Source: Reichenbachiella ulvae (GTDB taxonomy: Bacteria; Bacteroidota; Bacteroidia; Cytophagales; Cyclobacteriaceae). Taken from it: DNA of 64,000 nucleotides. A program made the position numbers and the translations under genes. Shown piece by piece: positions 27,141 through 36,347 of the stretch. The notes beneath the pieces are model-generated. The model did no database searches and was not told the origin of the DNA. It worked only from the letters and a program-made list of their open reading frames with translations. The DNA lies in contig NZ_JAOYOD010000001.1 of the NCBI RefSeq assembly GCF_025833875.1, forward strand, positions 3,348,001 to 3,412,000, read 5' to 3'. The first letter of the stretch is position 1. Each line of letters opens with the position of its first letter.

Positions 27141-27841
27141 AAACACTGAACAACAATCAAATTCTTTATATATCCAATGACCTAAAGTCCAAAGGCCTAT
27201 CTGTGGGTTTTAGAAGTGAAGTGCTGGATCACCTCTGCTGCATGATGGAGGAAAAACTAGAATCAGGACTGAGCTTTTCTGAAGCGTATCAAGAATGTCT
27301 GGCAGCCTTTGGCGAACAAGGATTCGAAGAACTCAAATTAAAAAGTCCAATAACCAAGAAAAAAGAAAAGACCATTATGCAACAACTGCTGACATCCACA
27401 ATCGCCGCTTCGATTTTCATTTTTATTTTTAACACCTCAGTGGCTGACAAACCTAGTATGCATCCAATCAACAATGAGGCGGTAGTAACCTCCTCTTTTG
27501 GGATGCGTTTTGACCCAATCTCGAAAAAGAAAAAGCATCATCAAGGGATTGATTTCAGAAGTGAATTAGGCACTCCTATTAAAGCATCAGGTGATGGAGA
27601 GATCATCTTTGCAGAGTCTGACGGTCGTTATGGAAACAAAATCATCATTAAGCATGATGAAGAATACCAAAGCACTTATTCTCATCTGGATGAAATAAAA
27701 GTATCAGCTGGCGACCTCATTAAAAAGGGTGACATTATTGGCACAGTAGGAATGACTGGAGCATCTACAGGCCCCCACCTTCATTATGAGGTACTAAAAA
27801 ACGGAAAACCTGTTGACCCTGCCTCTTTTATTACGGAATAA
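27137..27841 (+). CDS. M23 metallopeptidase with N-terminal PadR-associated DHxCC domain
   Basis: 234 residues. Residues 1-75 form a small helical domain with VLDHLCCMMEE, the 'DHxCC' stretch known from Bacteroidota proteins made next to PadR regulators. A membrane segment follows (TIAASIFIFIFNTSVA, about 85-103). The C-terminal part is a LytM/M23 peptidase: GMRFDPIS, HHQGIDF (zinc His and Asp) and GPHLHYEV (HxH), all key residues present. Predicted topology puts the DHxCC domain in the cytoplasm and the peptidase in the periplasm, acting on peptidoglycan cross-links. It overlaps padR by 4 bp and ends 1 bp before a convergent gene. Confidence 0.88.
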   Translation: MKTLNNNQILYISNDLKSKGLSVGFRSEVLDHLCCMMEEKLESGLSFSEAYQECLAAFGEQGFEELKLKSPITKKKEKTIMQQLLTSTIAASIFIFIFNTSVADKPSMHPINNEAVVTSSFGMRFDPISKKKKHHQGIDFRSELGTPIKASGDGEIIFAESDGRYGNKIIIKHDEEYQSTYSHLDEIKVSAGDLIKKGDIIGTVGMTGASTGPHLHYEVLKNGKPVDPASFITE

Positions 27842-27842
27842 A

Positions 27843-28514
27843 TTAAATATGGCTATCATCTGTCTTGATCTTCATCAGGACAGAAAACGCCTCATTGATA
27901 TTTTTCGACTCCACCACAATTGAGAACTCATTGCTGGTGGAGATCACCTCTATGATATTGATGCCATACCAGGCAATCATCTTAAATATATAATAGTAAA
28001 GCCCATAAGCCCGAATATTGGAAGCTTTGAGCATGACCGTCGCAGAGCTCAGTTCCTTATTACCAGTCAGGTATTGTTCGTTCTTGAATATATGCTGCAC
28101 TCTATCAGTGATATTCTCACTCACGATCAGGGTTCGCTCGTACATCCCCTGCGTAAATGAGCAATAAGTATCAGGGATAGATTGCACCTCGTGCAACAAT
28201 CGAGTCTGATTCTCTGTTAATGTAGTAGAGTTGACATAGGTAAAGGTCGATAGACCCGACCGAACAAAAATATCCCCTATGTGCGCACGGAAGTTCTTTG
28301 GATTCAAATTGAGGGAGTTCATTCCCATGGTAGACCGCCGTTTGAGCGCCATCAGAATAGACGCCTCAGTGGCATCTTTCATTAGCTCTTTGGATACAAA
28401 AGGCTGTAACATTCGCGCCAAAGACGAATAATTGATCAGCCCAGCATTCATGGCTTCTTCCACAAACGGCATCTTACGGATACCTTCTTCTACAATGTCA
28501 GATATTTTCTTCAT
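27843..28514 (-). CDS. ACT-domain protein, possible lysine/aspartate pathway regulator
   Basis: 223 residues. The N-terminal part (ISDIVEEGIRKMPFVEEAM and KDATEASILMALKRRS) is helical; the C-terminal half looks like two ACT-type units, the last with IIEVISTSNEFSIVVESKN, as in the regulatory part of aspartate kinases. No kinase domain is present. It is divergent from lysA, 112 bp away, which makes a link to lysine or diaminopimelate supply plausible. Whether it binds an amino acid or an enzyme is not shown by the sequence. Confidence 0.6.
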   Translation of the reverse strand: MKKISDIVEEGIRKMPFVEEAMNAGLINYSSLARMLQPFVSKELMKDATEASILMALKRRSTMGMNSLNLNPKNFRAHIGDIFVRSGLSTFTYVNSTTLTENQTRLLHEVQSIPDTYCSFTQGMYERTLIVSENITDRVQHIFKNEQYLTGNKELSSATVMLKASNIRAYGLYYYIFKMIAWYGINIIEVISTSNEFSIVVESKNINEAFSVLMKIKTDDSHI

Positions 28515-28626
28515 TCTGTTAAGAAATTAACACGATGCAAAGTATATGAAAATATTTCACATTTATTTCACAGCCCCTCAAGTAAAAAATACTTTTGAAG
28601 AACCAAAAATGTAAAAGACTATAAAA

Positions 28627-29796
28627 ATGGCAGTACAGACACCCTTTTACTTCTACGATCTAGAGCTGTTGGAAAACACCCTACAGGCCTTGACTGATGC
28701 AGTACCAAGTGACAATTTCAAAGTTCACTATGCAATTAAAGCCAATGCTGAAACGCGTATTTTGGAAACTATCCGGAAATATGGCCTGGGAGCCGACTGT
28801 GTCAGTGGCAATGAGATCACCAAAGCATTGGAATGCGGTTTTGATGCTTCTGAGATCGTATTGGCAGGTGTAGGTAAAAGTGATGCAGAGCTGAATACAG
28901 CGATTTCTAACCAAATCCATAGCATCAATTGCGAATCCATAGAGGAGCTGGAAGTAATCAACGAGATCGCTGAGCAAAACAATCAGGTAGCGAGCATTTC
29001 GTTTCGCATCAACCCGAACGTGGATGCCAAAACTCACCACAAAATCACCACTGGACTAAGCGAAAACAAATTCGGTATTCCGATCAGTGAGGTGAGCCGT
29101 GCGATTGCAGAAATCAGAAAAATGCCTTTCTTGTCTCTTTCTGGCATACATTTTCACATTGGGTCACAGATTCTATCTATGGATCCATTCGTCAAGCTTT
29201 GCCAGCAGGTCAATACGCTTTTGGATGAGATCGAAGAAGAAGGAATTACTTTAGAGCACATCAATGTTGGTGGTGGATTAGGTATCGATTATTTGAATCC
29301 AGATCAGAACCCGATTCCTGATTTCGAAAAATATTTTGCGGTATTCAAAGAGCATTTGAACCTAAGAGAAGGTCAGACGGTTCATTTCGAACTAGGCAGG
29401 TCAGTAGTAGCTCAGTGTGGTTCTTTGATCACCAAAGTCCTTTATGTCAAAAAAGGAGCTACTAAAAACTTTGCGATTGTAGATGCCGGAATGACCGAAT
29501 TGATCAGACCTGCGCTTTACGATTCTTATCACGAGATGGAAAACATCACTGCGGATCCACTTTTGGGTAATGACAATTACTCTGTAGTAGGTCCAATCTG
29601 CGAAAGTTCTGATGTCTTTGGAGAATTGGAAATGCCAATTACCAAAAGAAACGACATCATCAAAATCAAATCGGCGGGTGCTTATGGTCAGGTATTGAGC
29701 TCTAACTATAACTTGCGCGATAGTGCAGTGGCCTATTACTCAGATGAGCAATCACTGAACGTCTGCATTGGAAAAGAACAAGAGGCGCTGGCCTAA
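28627..29796 (+). CDS. lysA: Diaminopimelate decarboxylase
   Basis: 389-residue PLP enzyme of the alanine racemase-like fold III group. The PLP lysine is in VHYAIKANAE (about residue 38), with SGNEI after it, HIGSQI, the phosphate-binding GGGLGIDY, the ELGRSVVAQCG stretch and, near the end, CESSDVFG with the active-site Cys and AGAYG. It makes lysine from meso-diaminopimelate in the cytoplasm. A TACTTTTG box at 28590-28597 could be its -7 element but no good -33 TTG is at the right distance. A hairpin terminator follows at 29827. Confidence 0.94.
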   Translation: MAVQTPFYFYDLELLENTLQALTDAVPSDNFKVHYAIKANAETRILETIRKYGLGADCVSGNEITKALECGFDASEIVLAGVGKSDAELNTAISNQIHSINCESIEELEVINEIAEQNNQVASISFRINPNVDAKTHHKITTGLSENKFGIPISEVSRAIAEIRKMPFLSLSGIHFHIGSQILSMDPFVKLCQQVNTLLDEIEEEGITLEHINVGGGLGIDYLNPDQNPIPDFEKYFAVFKEHLNLREGQTVHFELGRSVVAQCGSLITKVLYVKKGATKNFAIVDAGMTELIRPALYDSYHEMENITADPLLGNDNYSVVGPICESSDVFGELEMPITKRNDIIKIKSAGAYGQVLSSNYNLRDSAVAYYSDEQSLNVCIGKEQEALA

Positions 29797-29826
29797 AAAA
29801 CTGAATAAGTAGTTTAACGACTCGAA

Positions 29827-29855
29827 AAGGGTGGGAGCAATTCCACTCTTTTTTT
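29827..29855 (+). terminator. Rho-independent terminator after lysA
   Basis: Ten-bp stem with two G-U pairs, 29827-29836 against 29841-29850, GCAA tetraloop, followed by a T-run to 29855. Confidence 0.8.
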
Positions 29856-29927
29856 ATGCCCTGATTTTTTACGGGTTTACTTGTTATTCGAACATTGCAC
29901 ATCTTTGCTGCCAAAAAAGTAGCGTTT

Positions 29928-30917
29928 ATGATCAAAAGCTTAGTCACAGGTGGTGCGGGATTTATTGGGAGTCATGTGGCCAAACATCTGATTGACGCTG
30001 GACATGAAGTCTACGTGCTAGATGATTTGAGTGGCGGTTTCAAATCTAATATTCCAGATCAGGCCCATTTCATGGAAGGCTCCATTCTGGATCACCAGCT
30101 ACTTGAAAAACTATTTGCAGAACAAAAATTCGATTATGTCTATCATTTGGCGGCCTATGCTGCCGAAGGCCTGAGTCATTTCATCAAGCGCTTCAACTAC
30201 CAAAACAATCTCACGGGCAGCGTCAATCTGCTGAACGAATCGATCAAGAATCAGGTCAAGTGTTTTGTTTTCACCTCTTCCATTGCAATTTATGGCGATC
30301 TACCTACTCCGATGACAGAAGAGATGACCCCTCAACCAGAAGATCCCTATGGAATAGCCAAATGGGCCTTCGAACAGGAATTGGCTGTCTCAAAAAAAAT
30401 GTTTGGACAGGACTACATTATCTTCCGACCCCACAATGTCTATGGAGAAGGACAGAATATCAGCGATCCCTATCGCAATGTATTGGGGATATTCATGAAA
30501 CAAATTCTGGAAGAGAAACCTCTTACCATTTTTGGAGACGGTTCACAGACGAGGGCTTTCAGTCATATCAGTGAGGTAGCTCCAGTCATCGCCGAGTCAG
30601 TCAACCATCCAGCTGCTTTTGGTGAGACATTCAATATCGGCTCTGACCAAACTAGTTCAGTGCATGAACTGGCCCAAATGATTCTAGAAGCCTTTGATTC
30701 TACTCTCGCGATCGAATTTCTCCCTGAACGAATGGAAGTCAAACATGCCCATGCTTCACATGATAAACTCAAGCGTTTTTTCAAGATTCCAAAGGAGTGC
30801 AAGCTTGAAGAAGGCATCAAGAAAATGGCTCATTGGGCAAAGAAGCAAGGCTTAAAAGCAGGTAAAAAGTTTGATGAGATAGAAATTTACAAGAATTTGC
30901 CTTCTAGCTGGAAATAA
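29928..30917 (+). CDS. NAD-dependent sugar-nucleotide epimerase/dehydratase
   Basis: 329 residues from ATG 29928, which places the Rossmann motif TGGAGFIGSH at residues 7-16; a longer frame from 29895 adds nothing. Extended-SDR signatures: FTSSIAIYG with the catalytic Ser, PYGIAKWAFE with YxxxK, and FRPHNVYGEGQ. This layout fits UDP-glucose 4-epimerase-like enzymes that supply sugars for surface polysaccharides. It is followed by a glycosyltransferase after 7 bp, so the pair probably works on one glycan. Exact substrate unknown. Confidence 0.88.
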   Translation: MIKSLVTGGAGFIGSHVAKHLIDAGHEVYVLDDLSGGFKSNIPDQAHFMEGSILDHQLLEKLFAEQKFDYVYHLAAYAAEGLSHFIKRFNYQNNLTGSVNLLNESIKNQVKCFVFTSSIAIYGDLPTPMTEEMTPQPEDPYGIAKWAFEQELAVSKKMFGQDYIIFRPHNVYGEGQNISDPYRNVLGIFMKQILEEKPLTIFGDGSQTRAFSHISEVAPVIAESVNHPAAFGETFNIGSDQTSSVHELAQMILEAFDSTLAIEFLPERMEVKHAHASHDKLKRFFKIPKECKLEEGIKKMAHWAKKQGLKAGKKFDEIEIYKNLPSSWK

Positions 30918-30924
30918 TTTAAAA

Positions 30925-31995
30925 ATGCCAAAAAAGCTTCTTTTCCTAACCCCTTATCCAAAAGACACAGCAGCGTCACAGCGTTTTCGATTCGAGCAGT
31001 ACATTCCTTTACTAGAGGCTGAGGGTTGGCAAGTTGACAGACAGAGTTTTATTGATGACAGTACATGGAAAATTCTCTACCTCCCGGGACATCATTGGTC
31101 TAAACTATGGGGAACTGTCAAAGGATTTAGTAGAAGGATTTGGATGCTACTCAGAGCCAATCGCTACGAATTCATCTTCATACATCGTGAAGCAGCACCA
31201 ATGGGCCCTCCTGTTTTTGAATGGATTTTGGCCAAAGTCCTGAAGAAAAAGCTGATCTATGATTTTGACGATGCGATCTGGAAAGAGAACACTACAGGAA
31301 ACAATTCTCTGGCATCAAAGCTCAAATGGCCACAAAAAGTTGCCAACATATGCCGATGGAGTCACCGAATAAGTGCAGGTAACGCTTTCCTTGCCCAATT
31401 TGCCCGGACATTCAATCCCAAGGTTACGATCAATCCAACCACACTCGACACCAATCGGCGACATATCCCAGCTCCATCGGACTCAGGCGTTTTAGTGATC
31501 GGCTGGACGGGGACTCATTCTACGCTCAAATATCTCAAGATCCTAGAGCCAATCATTGCCGAACTGCAACGAACTTATGCCTTTCAATTTTTGGTGATTG
31601 CAGATCAAAAACCTGAGCTGAATGTACCTAATTGGAGATTCATTCCCTGGAACAAGGAAACAGAAATAGATGACCTCAATCTGATCGATATTGGTGTCAT
31701 GCCACTAGAAGTTGATGAGTGGGCCAAAGGAAAATGCGGTTTCAAAGCACTTCAATTCATGGCACTAGAAAAGCCTGTAGTTGTGACTCCAGTAGGTGTC
31801 AATGCAGAAATCGTAGAAAATGGAGTCACTGGATTCCACTGTAGCACTGATACTGAATGGAAAGAGGCAATCATTCAACTGATTCAAGACCAATCCCTCC
31901 GAGAAAAAATGGGAGCAAAAGGAAGAAATAAAGTCATAGCCGAATTCTCAGTAGACTCCAATCAAGACAACTTCTTGAGCCTATTCGAAGGCTAA
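30925..31995 (+). CDS. Glycosyltransferase, GT-B fold (GT4-like)
   Basis: 356 residues. The N-terminal half has the GT-B start LLFLTPYPKD and YDFDDAIWKEN, a stretch common in GT4 enzymes of bacterial polysaccharide clusters; the C-terminal half has GWTGTHSTLKYL and the donor-binding GKCGFKALQFMALEKPVVVTP with PVGVNAEIVENG. It transfers a sugar from a nucleotide donor; acceptor unknown. It is in one operon with the epimerase just upstream and ends 18 bp before a convergent gene. Confidence 0.85.
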   Translation: MPKKLLFLTPYPKDTAASQRFRFEQYIPLLEAEGWQVDRQSFIDDSTWKILYLPGHHWSKLWGTVKGFSRRIWMLLRANRYEFIFIHREAAPMGPPVFEWILAKVLKKKLIYDFDDAIWKENTTGNNSLASKLKWPQKVANICRWSHRISAGNAFLAQFARTFNPKVTINPTTLDTNRRHIPAPSDSGVLVIGWTGTHSTLKYLKILEPIIAELQRTYAFQFLVIADQKPELNVPNWRFIPWNKETEIDDLNLIDIGVMPLEVDEWAKGKCGFKALQFMALEKPVVVTPVGVNAEIVENGVTGFHCSTDTEWKEAIIQLIQDQSLREKMGAKGRNKVIAEFSVDSNQDNFLSLFEG

Positions 31996-32013
31996 GCATG
32001 TCATTGTTTAGGA

Positions 32014-33177
32014 CTAAAGTTCCTTGAGATAATTCTTTGCCAGTTTATAGGACCGGTCTCCTCTGTCAGCCAAATGTTTCACTTGTTTGAAATAACCTTT
32101 GGCCTGATCAATATCTCCCCTCTTCATGGCTATTTCACCCAGATTCAGCAGAGAATAGATATAATACCCCATCTCCTGCGCTCCTATGGTATTACCAAAA
32201 ACAATACTCTTGTTGTAGTACTCCTCCGCAGCGTCATAGTCTCCTCTGGCTGAATAAACCTCTCCCAGAAAAAAAGAAGCATAACGACCACTATTGGCTT
32301 CATAACCCGTATAGGCACTGTCAATTTTCATCAAGATATCCTTACAAATACGTTCACAGTTTCGGTATTGGCCATTGGAGTACAAGATCCGTGCATAGTA
32401 CCGTTCGAAATAAGGATTGTTAGGAAATGTCGTGTGCAGATAATCAGACGTAAATAAAGCAGCACGTCTATCTTTCAGCTCATTGGCCTGAATACGCATC
32501 AAGAAATATTGTGCTTCTGTCCGGGTATAGAAAGCATTATTCGCCGCATCTTTCAATTGCTGAACTCCTAGCTCCTTGTCCCCGTCTTCGAAAAACATGA
32601 TCAGCGGTTTCAGCATCGGGTAGTTCTCAGGAATCCACTCTATATAGTAGTTGTACAGGCCATCCCCGAAAAGAATCTCCGGGCTAAATTCAGCCTTGCC
32701 CCGAACCTCCTCCAGATATTTCATAGCATCACTGGCCACAGCCGCTGCTTTGCCCCAATCTCTTCTTTCAGAATACAAACGGCCTTTGAAAGCATAAGCC
32801 GCAGCTAGGACAAAAGCTCCTTCTATCTTGCTCCCACGGTCGTAGATATTTTCCGCCATCACAATGGCGCTGTCCATGTATATTTCGAATTGCTCGTCGT
32901 ATTGTTCGTCATTGATGTTGGGCATGATGCGCCACCACTGGCTCAATCCCAGTAAAAAATATGGCAAAGGATGCCATGGGTATTTGCTTTTGATCCATCG
33001 GAATTGACTATCCGCTCTCCTGAATTCAAAATTGTACATGCTGTTGATCCCTTCTGTGGTTTCAATCTGCACATTCATATCTGTGAGCAAAACAGGAATA
33101 CTATCAGTCGGCTGTGCCTTTGCCAACTGGGTCAAAAAAAGTAGGCTGAAAACAATGGCTATTTTATTCATATGCAT
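32014..33177 (-). CDS. Exported TPR-repeat protein
   Basis: 387 residues; ATG 33177 or 33171, both giving a signal peptide that ends near QLAKAQ. The rest is helical with tetratricopeptide-type repeats, clearest in the last third (YASFFLGEVYSARGDYDAAE, then LLNLGEIAMKRGDIDQAKGY). No catalytic motif. The protein is probably periplasmic and binds other proteins. It is divergent from rimO with a 154-bp gap; TATTTTTG at 33198-33191 on the minus strand could be its -7 element. Function unknown. Confidence 0.8.
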   Translation of the reverse strand: MHMNKIAIVFSLLFLTQLAKAQPTDSIPVLLTDMNVQIETTEGINSMYNFEFRRADSQFRWIKSKYPWHPLPYFLLGLSQWWRIMPNINDEQYDEQFEIYMDSAIVMAENIYDRGSKIEGAFVLAAAYAFKGRLYSERRDWGKAAAVASDAMKYLEEVRGKAEFSPEILFGDGLYNYYIEWIPENYPMLKPLIMFFEDGDKELGVQQLKDAANNAFYTRTEAQYFLMRIQANELKDRRAALFTSDYLHTTFPNNPYFERYYARILYSNGQYRNCERICKDILMKIDSAYTGYEANSGRYASFFLGEVYSARGDYDAAEEYYNKSIVFGNTIGAQEMGYYIYSLLNLGEIAMKRGDIDQAKGYFKQVKHLADRGDRSYKLAKNYLKEL

Positions 33178-33256
33178 ATAGCGTCCATTCCAAAAATAGT
33201 ACCGTTTTTTTGATTAGGGATTCGAAAGACCAAATATTCTCTTAGGGAAACCACTC

Positions 33257-33270
33257 AAACTTTAAAGTTT
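33257..33270. repeat. 14-bp perfect palindrome between the TPR gene and rimO
   Basis: AAACTTTAAAGTTT reads the same on both strands. It lies in the middle of a divergent promoter region, so it may be an operator, but no regulator is known. Confidence 0.4.
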
Positions 33271-33298
33271 ACGACAATGCTATGAACAGCCGATACGC

Positions 33299-33306
33299 TA
33301 CCTTTG
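33299..33306 (+). promoter_or_regulatory. Candidate -7 element of rimO
   Basis: TACCTTTG matches TAnnTTTG; ATG stands at the -33 place (33277-33279) instead of TTG. The expected transcript would begin about 20 bases before the GTG start. Confidence 0.4.
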
Positions 33307-33331
33307 CCGATTCCATTAATTGAGGTAAGTA

Positions 33332-34654
33332 GTGAAGACAAAAGGCAGAAGAAAAGAAAAAGTAAATATCGTAACATTGGGTTGTGCTAAAAACCTGGTT
33401 GACTCTGAGGTAATCCTGACACAACTGAAAGGAAATGATATTGATGCGGTACACGAATCAAAAAAGAATGATGCCAATACTGTCATTATCAATACCTGCG
33501 GTTTCATCGAAAATGCCAAGCAGGAATCCATCGATACGATACTGAATTTTGTAGAAGCTAAAGAGCAGGGACATATAGAAAAAGTCTTTGTGACGGGTTG
33601 CCTTTCGCATCGCTACAAAGATGACCTCAGAAAAGAAATTCCAAACGTAGACGAATACTTTGGTACTACTGACCTAAAAAGTCTCCTCGCCAAATTCAAA
33701 GCAGATTACAAACACGAACTGCTTGGCGAAAGAATCACAACCTCAGATGCACACTATGCACATTTGAAGATTTCCGAAGGATGCGATAGACCCTGCTCCT
33801 TTTGTGCGATACCTCTGATGCGTGGCAAACACATCTCTCGTCCGATGGATGAACTCGTATCTGAAGCACAAAATCTAGTAAGCAAAGGAGTAAAAGAACT
33901 CCTTTTGATCGCTCAGGACTCTACTTACTACGGTTTGGATCTATACAAAAAAAGAAACCTGGCCGAACTGTTGGATCGACTATCTGATGTAGAAGGACTG
34001 GATTGGATTCGTCTGCACTATGCCTTCCCTACTGGCTTCCCAATGGATGTTTTGGATGTAATGAAAGCCAAACCCAACATCTGCAACTACCTCGACATCC
34101 CATTGCAGCATGGCTCATCGCGTATCCTGAAACTAATGCGTCGAGGAACAGATCGTGAAAAAACACAAAGACTACTGGACGAGGTTAGAAACAAAATTCC
34201 AGATGTCGCGATCAGAACAACATTGATAGCGGGGCATCCGGGAGAAACAGAAGAAGACTTTGACGAGATGATGAAATTCGTCGAAAGAAGTCAATTTGAT
34301 CGATTGGGTGTTTTTGCTTATTCGCATGAAGAAGACACACACTCTGGCACCATGGATGATGATGTCCCGGAAGAGGTAAAAGATGCTAGGGTAGATGCGT
34401 TGATGGAGCTACAGGAAGGAATCTCAGCCGAGAAAAACCAAAAGAAAATTGGGAAGACTTTTAAGACCTTGATAGACCGAAAAGATGGTGAGTTTTTCGT
34501 AGGAAGAACTGAATACGACTCTCCAGAAGTGGACAATGAGGTGCTTATTCAAGCGGATGACCATTACCTACGCATCGGTGATTTTGTTAACGTGGAGATC
34601 ACAGATGCAGAACCATTCGACTTATACGGTAGGCCTTTGTTCGGGAAGAAGTGA
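33332..34654 (+). CDS. rimO: Ribosomal protein uS12 methylthiotransferase RimO
   Basis: 440-residue radical SAM enzyme that adds a methylthio group to Asp of ribosomal protein S12. Domain order: N-terminal UPF0004 domain with LGCAKNLVDSE and NTCGFIENAK, cysteines for the auxiliary cluster and VTGCLSHRY; the radical SAM cluster CDRPCSFCAIP (CxxxCxxC); and a C-terminal TRAM domain. The GTG at 33332, preceded by TGAGGTAA, is the only start that fits. LGCAKNLVD separates RimO from MiaB. Length is normal. Confidence 0.95.
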   Translation: MKTKGRRKEKVNIVTLGCAKNLVDSEVILTQLKGNDIDAVHESKKNDANTVIINTCGFIENAKQESIDTILNFVEAKEQGHIEKVFVTGCLSHRYKDDLRKEIPNVDEYFGTTDLKSLLAKFKADYKHELLGERITTSDAHYAHLKISEGCDRPCSFCAIPLMRGKHISRPMDELVSEAQNLVSKGVKELLLIAQDSTYYGLDLYKKRNLAELLDRLSDVEGLDWIRLHYAFPTGFPMDVLDVMKAKPNICNYLDIPLQHGSSRILKLMRRGTDREKTQRLLDEVRNKIPDVAIRTTLIAGHPGETEEDFDEMMKFVERSQFDRLGVFAYSHEEDTHSGTMDDDVPEEVKDARVDALMELQEGISAEKNQKKIGKTFKTLIDRKDGEFFVGRTEYDSPEVDNEVLIQADDHYLRIGDFVNVEITDAEPFDLYGRPLFGKK

Positions 34655-34728
34655 AATTGATAGGCTTTTGAGTATCCAAATCTTATTTACTCCGTAAGCA
34701 CATCTATCAAAAAGAATTGAATCGCAGC

Positions 34729-36285
34729 ATGCAAAGCACCCAAGTAGCACTCAAAGACACAAAGGCATTTTCATCATCATTTATCGACTACATCGAAGGC
34801 CATGAAGCACTCAAGCCTTTCTATGGCCTTTCTCCTACTATCGAATCATTTGAGGCACAAATTGGGAAGAAAAGCTACTCCGAAAAAAATCGCTTGACGC
34901 TTTGTCAGGTGTTAGAAGAACAATACGAGGGTTATGAAGTAGCACCCGCTCTGGCCGCTAATCTTTCTGACCTCTCTCAGAGCAACACCTACACAGTGAC
35001 CACCGGTCACCAACTCAATATCTTCACAGGACCACTTTACTTCATCTACAAAATTGCCACAGTAGTCAATGCCTGTAAGGAGCTGAAAGCAAAATATCCA
35101 GACTACAATTTTGTTCCTGTCTACTGGATGGCATCTGAAGATCATGACTTTGAGGAAATTTCTTACTTCCATCTCTTTGGAAAAAAGTATCAATGGGAAT
35201 GTGATGAAAAAGGAGCAGTAGGTCATATTGCCACCAGTAGCCTTGACAAAGTGCTCGAAGAACTACCAGAAAAAGTAGAGCTCTTTGAAAAGGCCTATAA
35301 AAACCACAGTAATTTGGCTGACGCGGCCCGATGTTACGTCAATGATCTTTTTGGTGAAGAAGGACTGGTAGTAATCGATGCTGATGACGATAGGCTTAAG
35401 TCACTTTTCGCTCCACAAATCAAAGATGACCTACTCAACCACACAGCAAATCAACTCGTAGAAAATACCAATTCGGAACTGGATGCTCTGGGGTATAAAA
35501 CGCAGATTTTCCCAAGAGAAATCAACTTTTTCTACCTCGATGATGGCATCAGAGAGCGAATCATCAAGGAAGACAACACCTACAAAGTCAACAACACTGA
35601 GTTATCGTTCAGCGAAGAAGAAATCCTTGCCCTGTTAGATTCTAACCCGGAAAAGTTCAGTCCAAACGTAGTGATGCGTCCACTCTATCAAGAAGTAATT
35701 CTGCCAAACCTCGCTTATGTAGGTGGTCCTGCAGAGGTTATCTACTGGCTGCAACTGGGTAAAGTATTCGAACACTATAAGACAGCTTTCCCAATCCTAC
35801 TACCAAGAAATTTCGCCTTAGTAATTAACAAAGCTTCTCAGAAAAAGCTGGACAAATTTGATTGGGACGATACCGTACTTTTCCAATCTACAGATGATCT
35901 TCAATCGGCCTATGTAAACGAACATGGCAATGAAGAGGTAAGTCTGAATGGAGAATACCAGGAGCTAGAAGCGGTTTTTAACCAACTCATAGAAAAAGCC
36001 GAAACCATCGATGGCTCACTCAAGGGTTTCATCTCTGCGGAGCATGCCAAAGCGGCCAAAAGTATCGACAACATCGGAAAGCGATTGAAAAAATCCGAAG
36101 AACGCAAGCACGAAGTGGAGCTCAATCAAATAGCCGGCATCAAAGAAAAGCTGTTTCCCGGAGGCGGATTGCAGGAGCGTCACGACAACTTCCTCAATTT
36201 CTATATCAACAACCCTGATTTCGTGAAAGAACTGTTAGCCACTCTCAAACCTTTTGATTTGAGCATGCATATCTTGAGAGATTAG
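34729..36285 (+). CDS. bshC: Bacillithiol biosynthesis cysteine-adding enzyme BshC
   Basis: 518 residues from ATG 34729; a TTG four codons upstream (34717) is an alternative. Family signatures are TVTTGHQLNIFTGPLYFIYK and PVYWMASEDHDFEEI, the nucleotide-binding-like part, and a long coiled-coil C-terminal region (RLKKSEERKHEVELNQI). BshC adds cysteine to GlcN-malate in the last step of bacillithiol synthesis, so this organism probably uses bacillithiol as a low-molecular-weight thiol; bshA and bshB are not in the window. Confidence 0.94.
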   Translation: MQSTQVALKDTKAFSSSFIDYIEGHEALKPFYGLSPTIESFEAQIGKKSYSEKNRLTLCQVLEEQYEGYEVAPALAANLSDLSQSNTYTVTTGHQLNIFTGPLYFIYKIATVVNACKELKAKYPDYNFVPVYWMASEDHDFEEISYFHLFGKKYQWECDEKGAVGHIATSSLDKVLEELPEKVELFEKAYKNHSNLADAARCYVNDLFGEEGLVVIDADDDRLKSLFAPQIKDDLLNHTANQLVENTNSELDALGYKTQIFPREINFFYLDDGIRERIIKEDNTYKVNNTELSFSEEEILALLDSNPEKFSPNVVMRPLYQEVILPNLAYVGGPAEVIYWLQLGKVFEHYKTAFPILLPRNFALVINKASQKKLDKFDWDDTVLFQSTDDLQSAYVNEHGNEEVSLNGEYQELEAVFNQLIEKAETIDGSLKGFISAEHAKAAKSIDNIGKRLKKSEERKHEVELNQIAGIKEKLFPGGGLQERHDNFLNFYINNPDFVKELLATLKPFDLSMHILRD

Positions 36286-36347
36286 AATTTGCTTTTGATG
36301 CCACAATATAGTTTATTTGAACATTTAGTGTCAAGTAAATCAACCTA

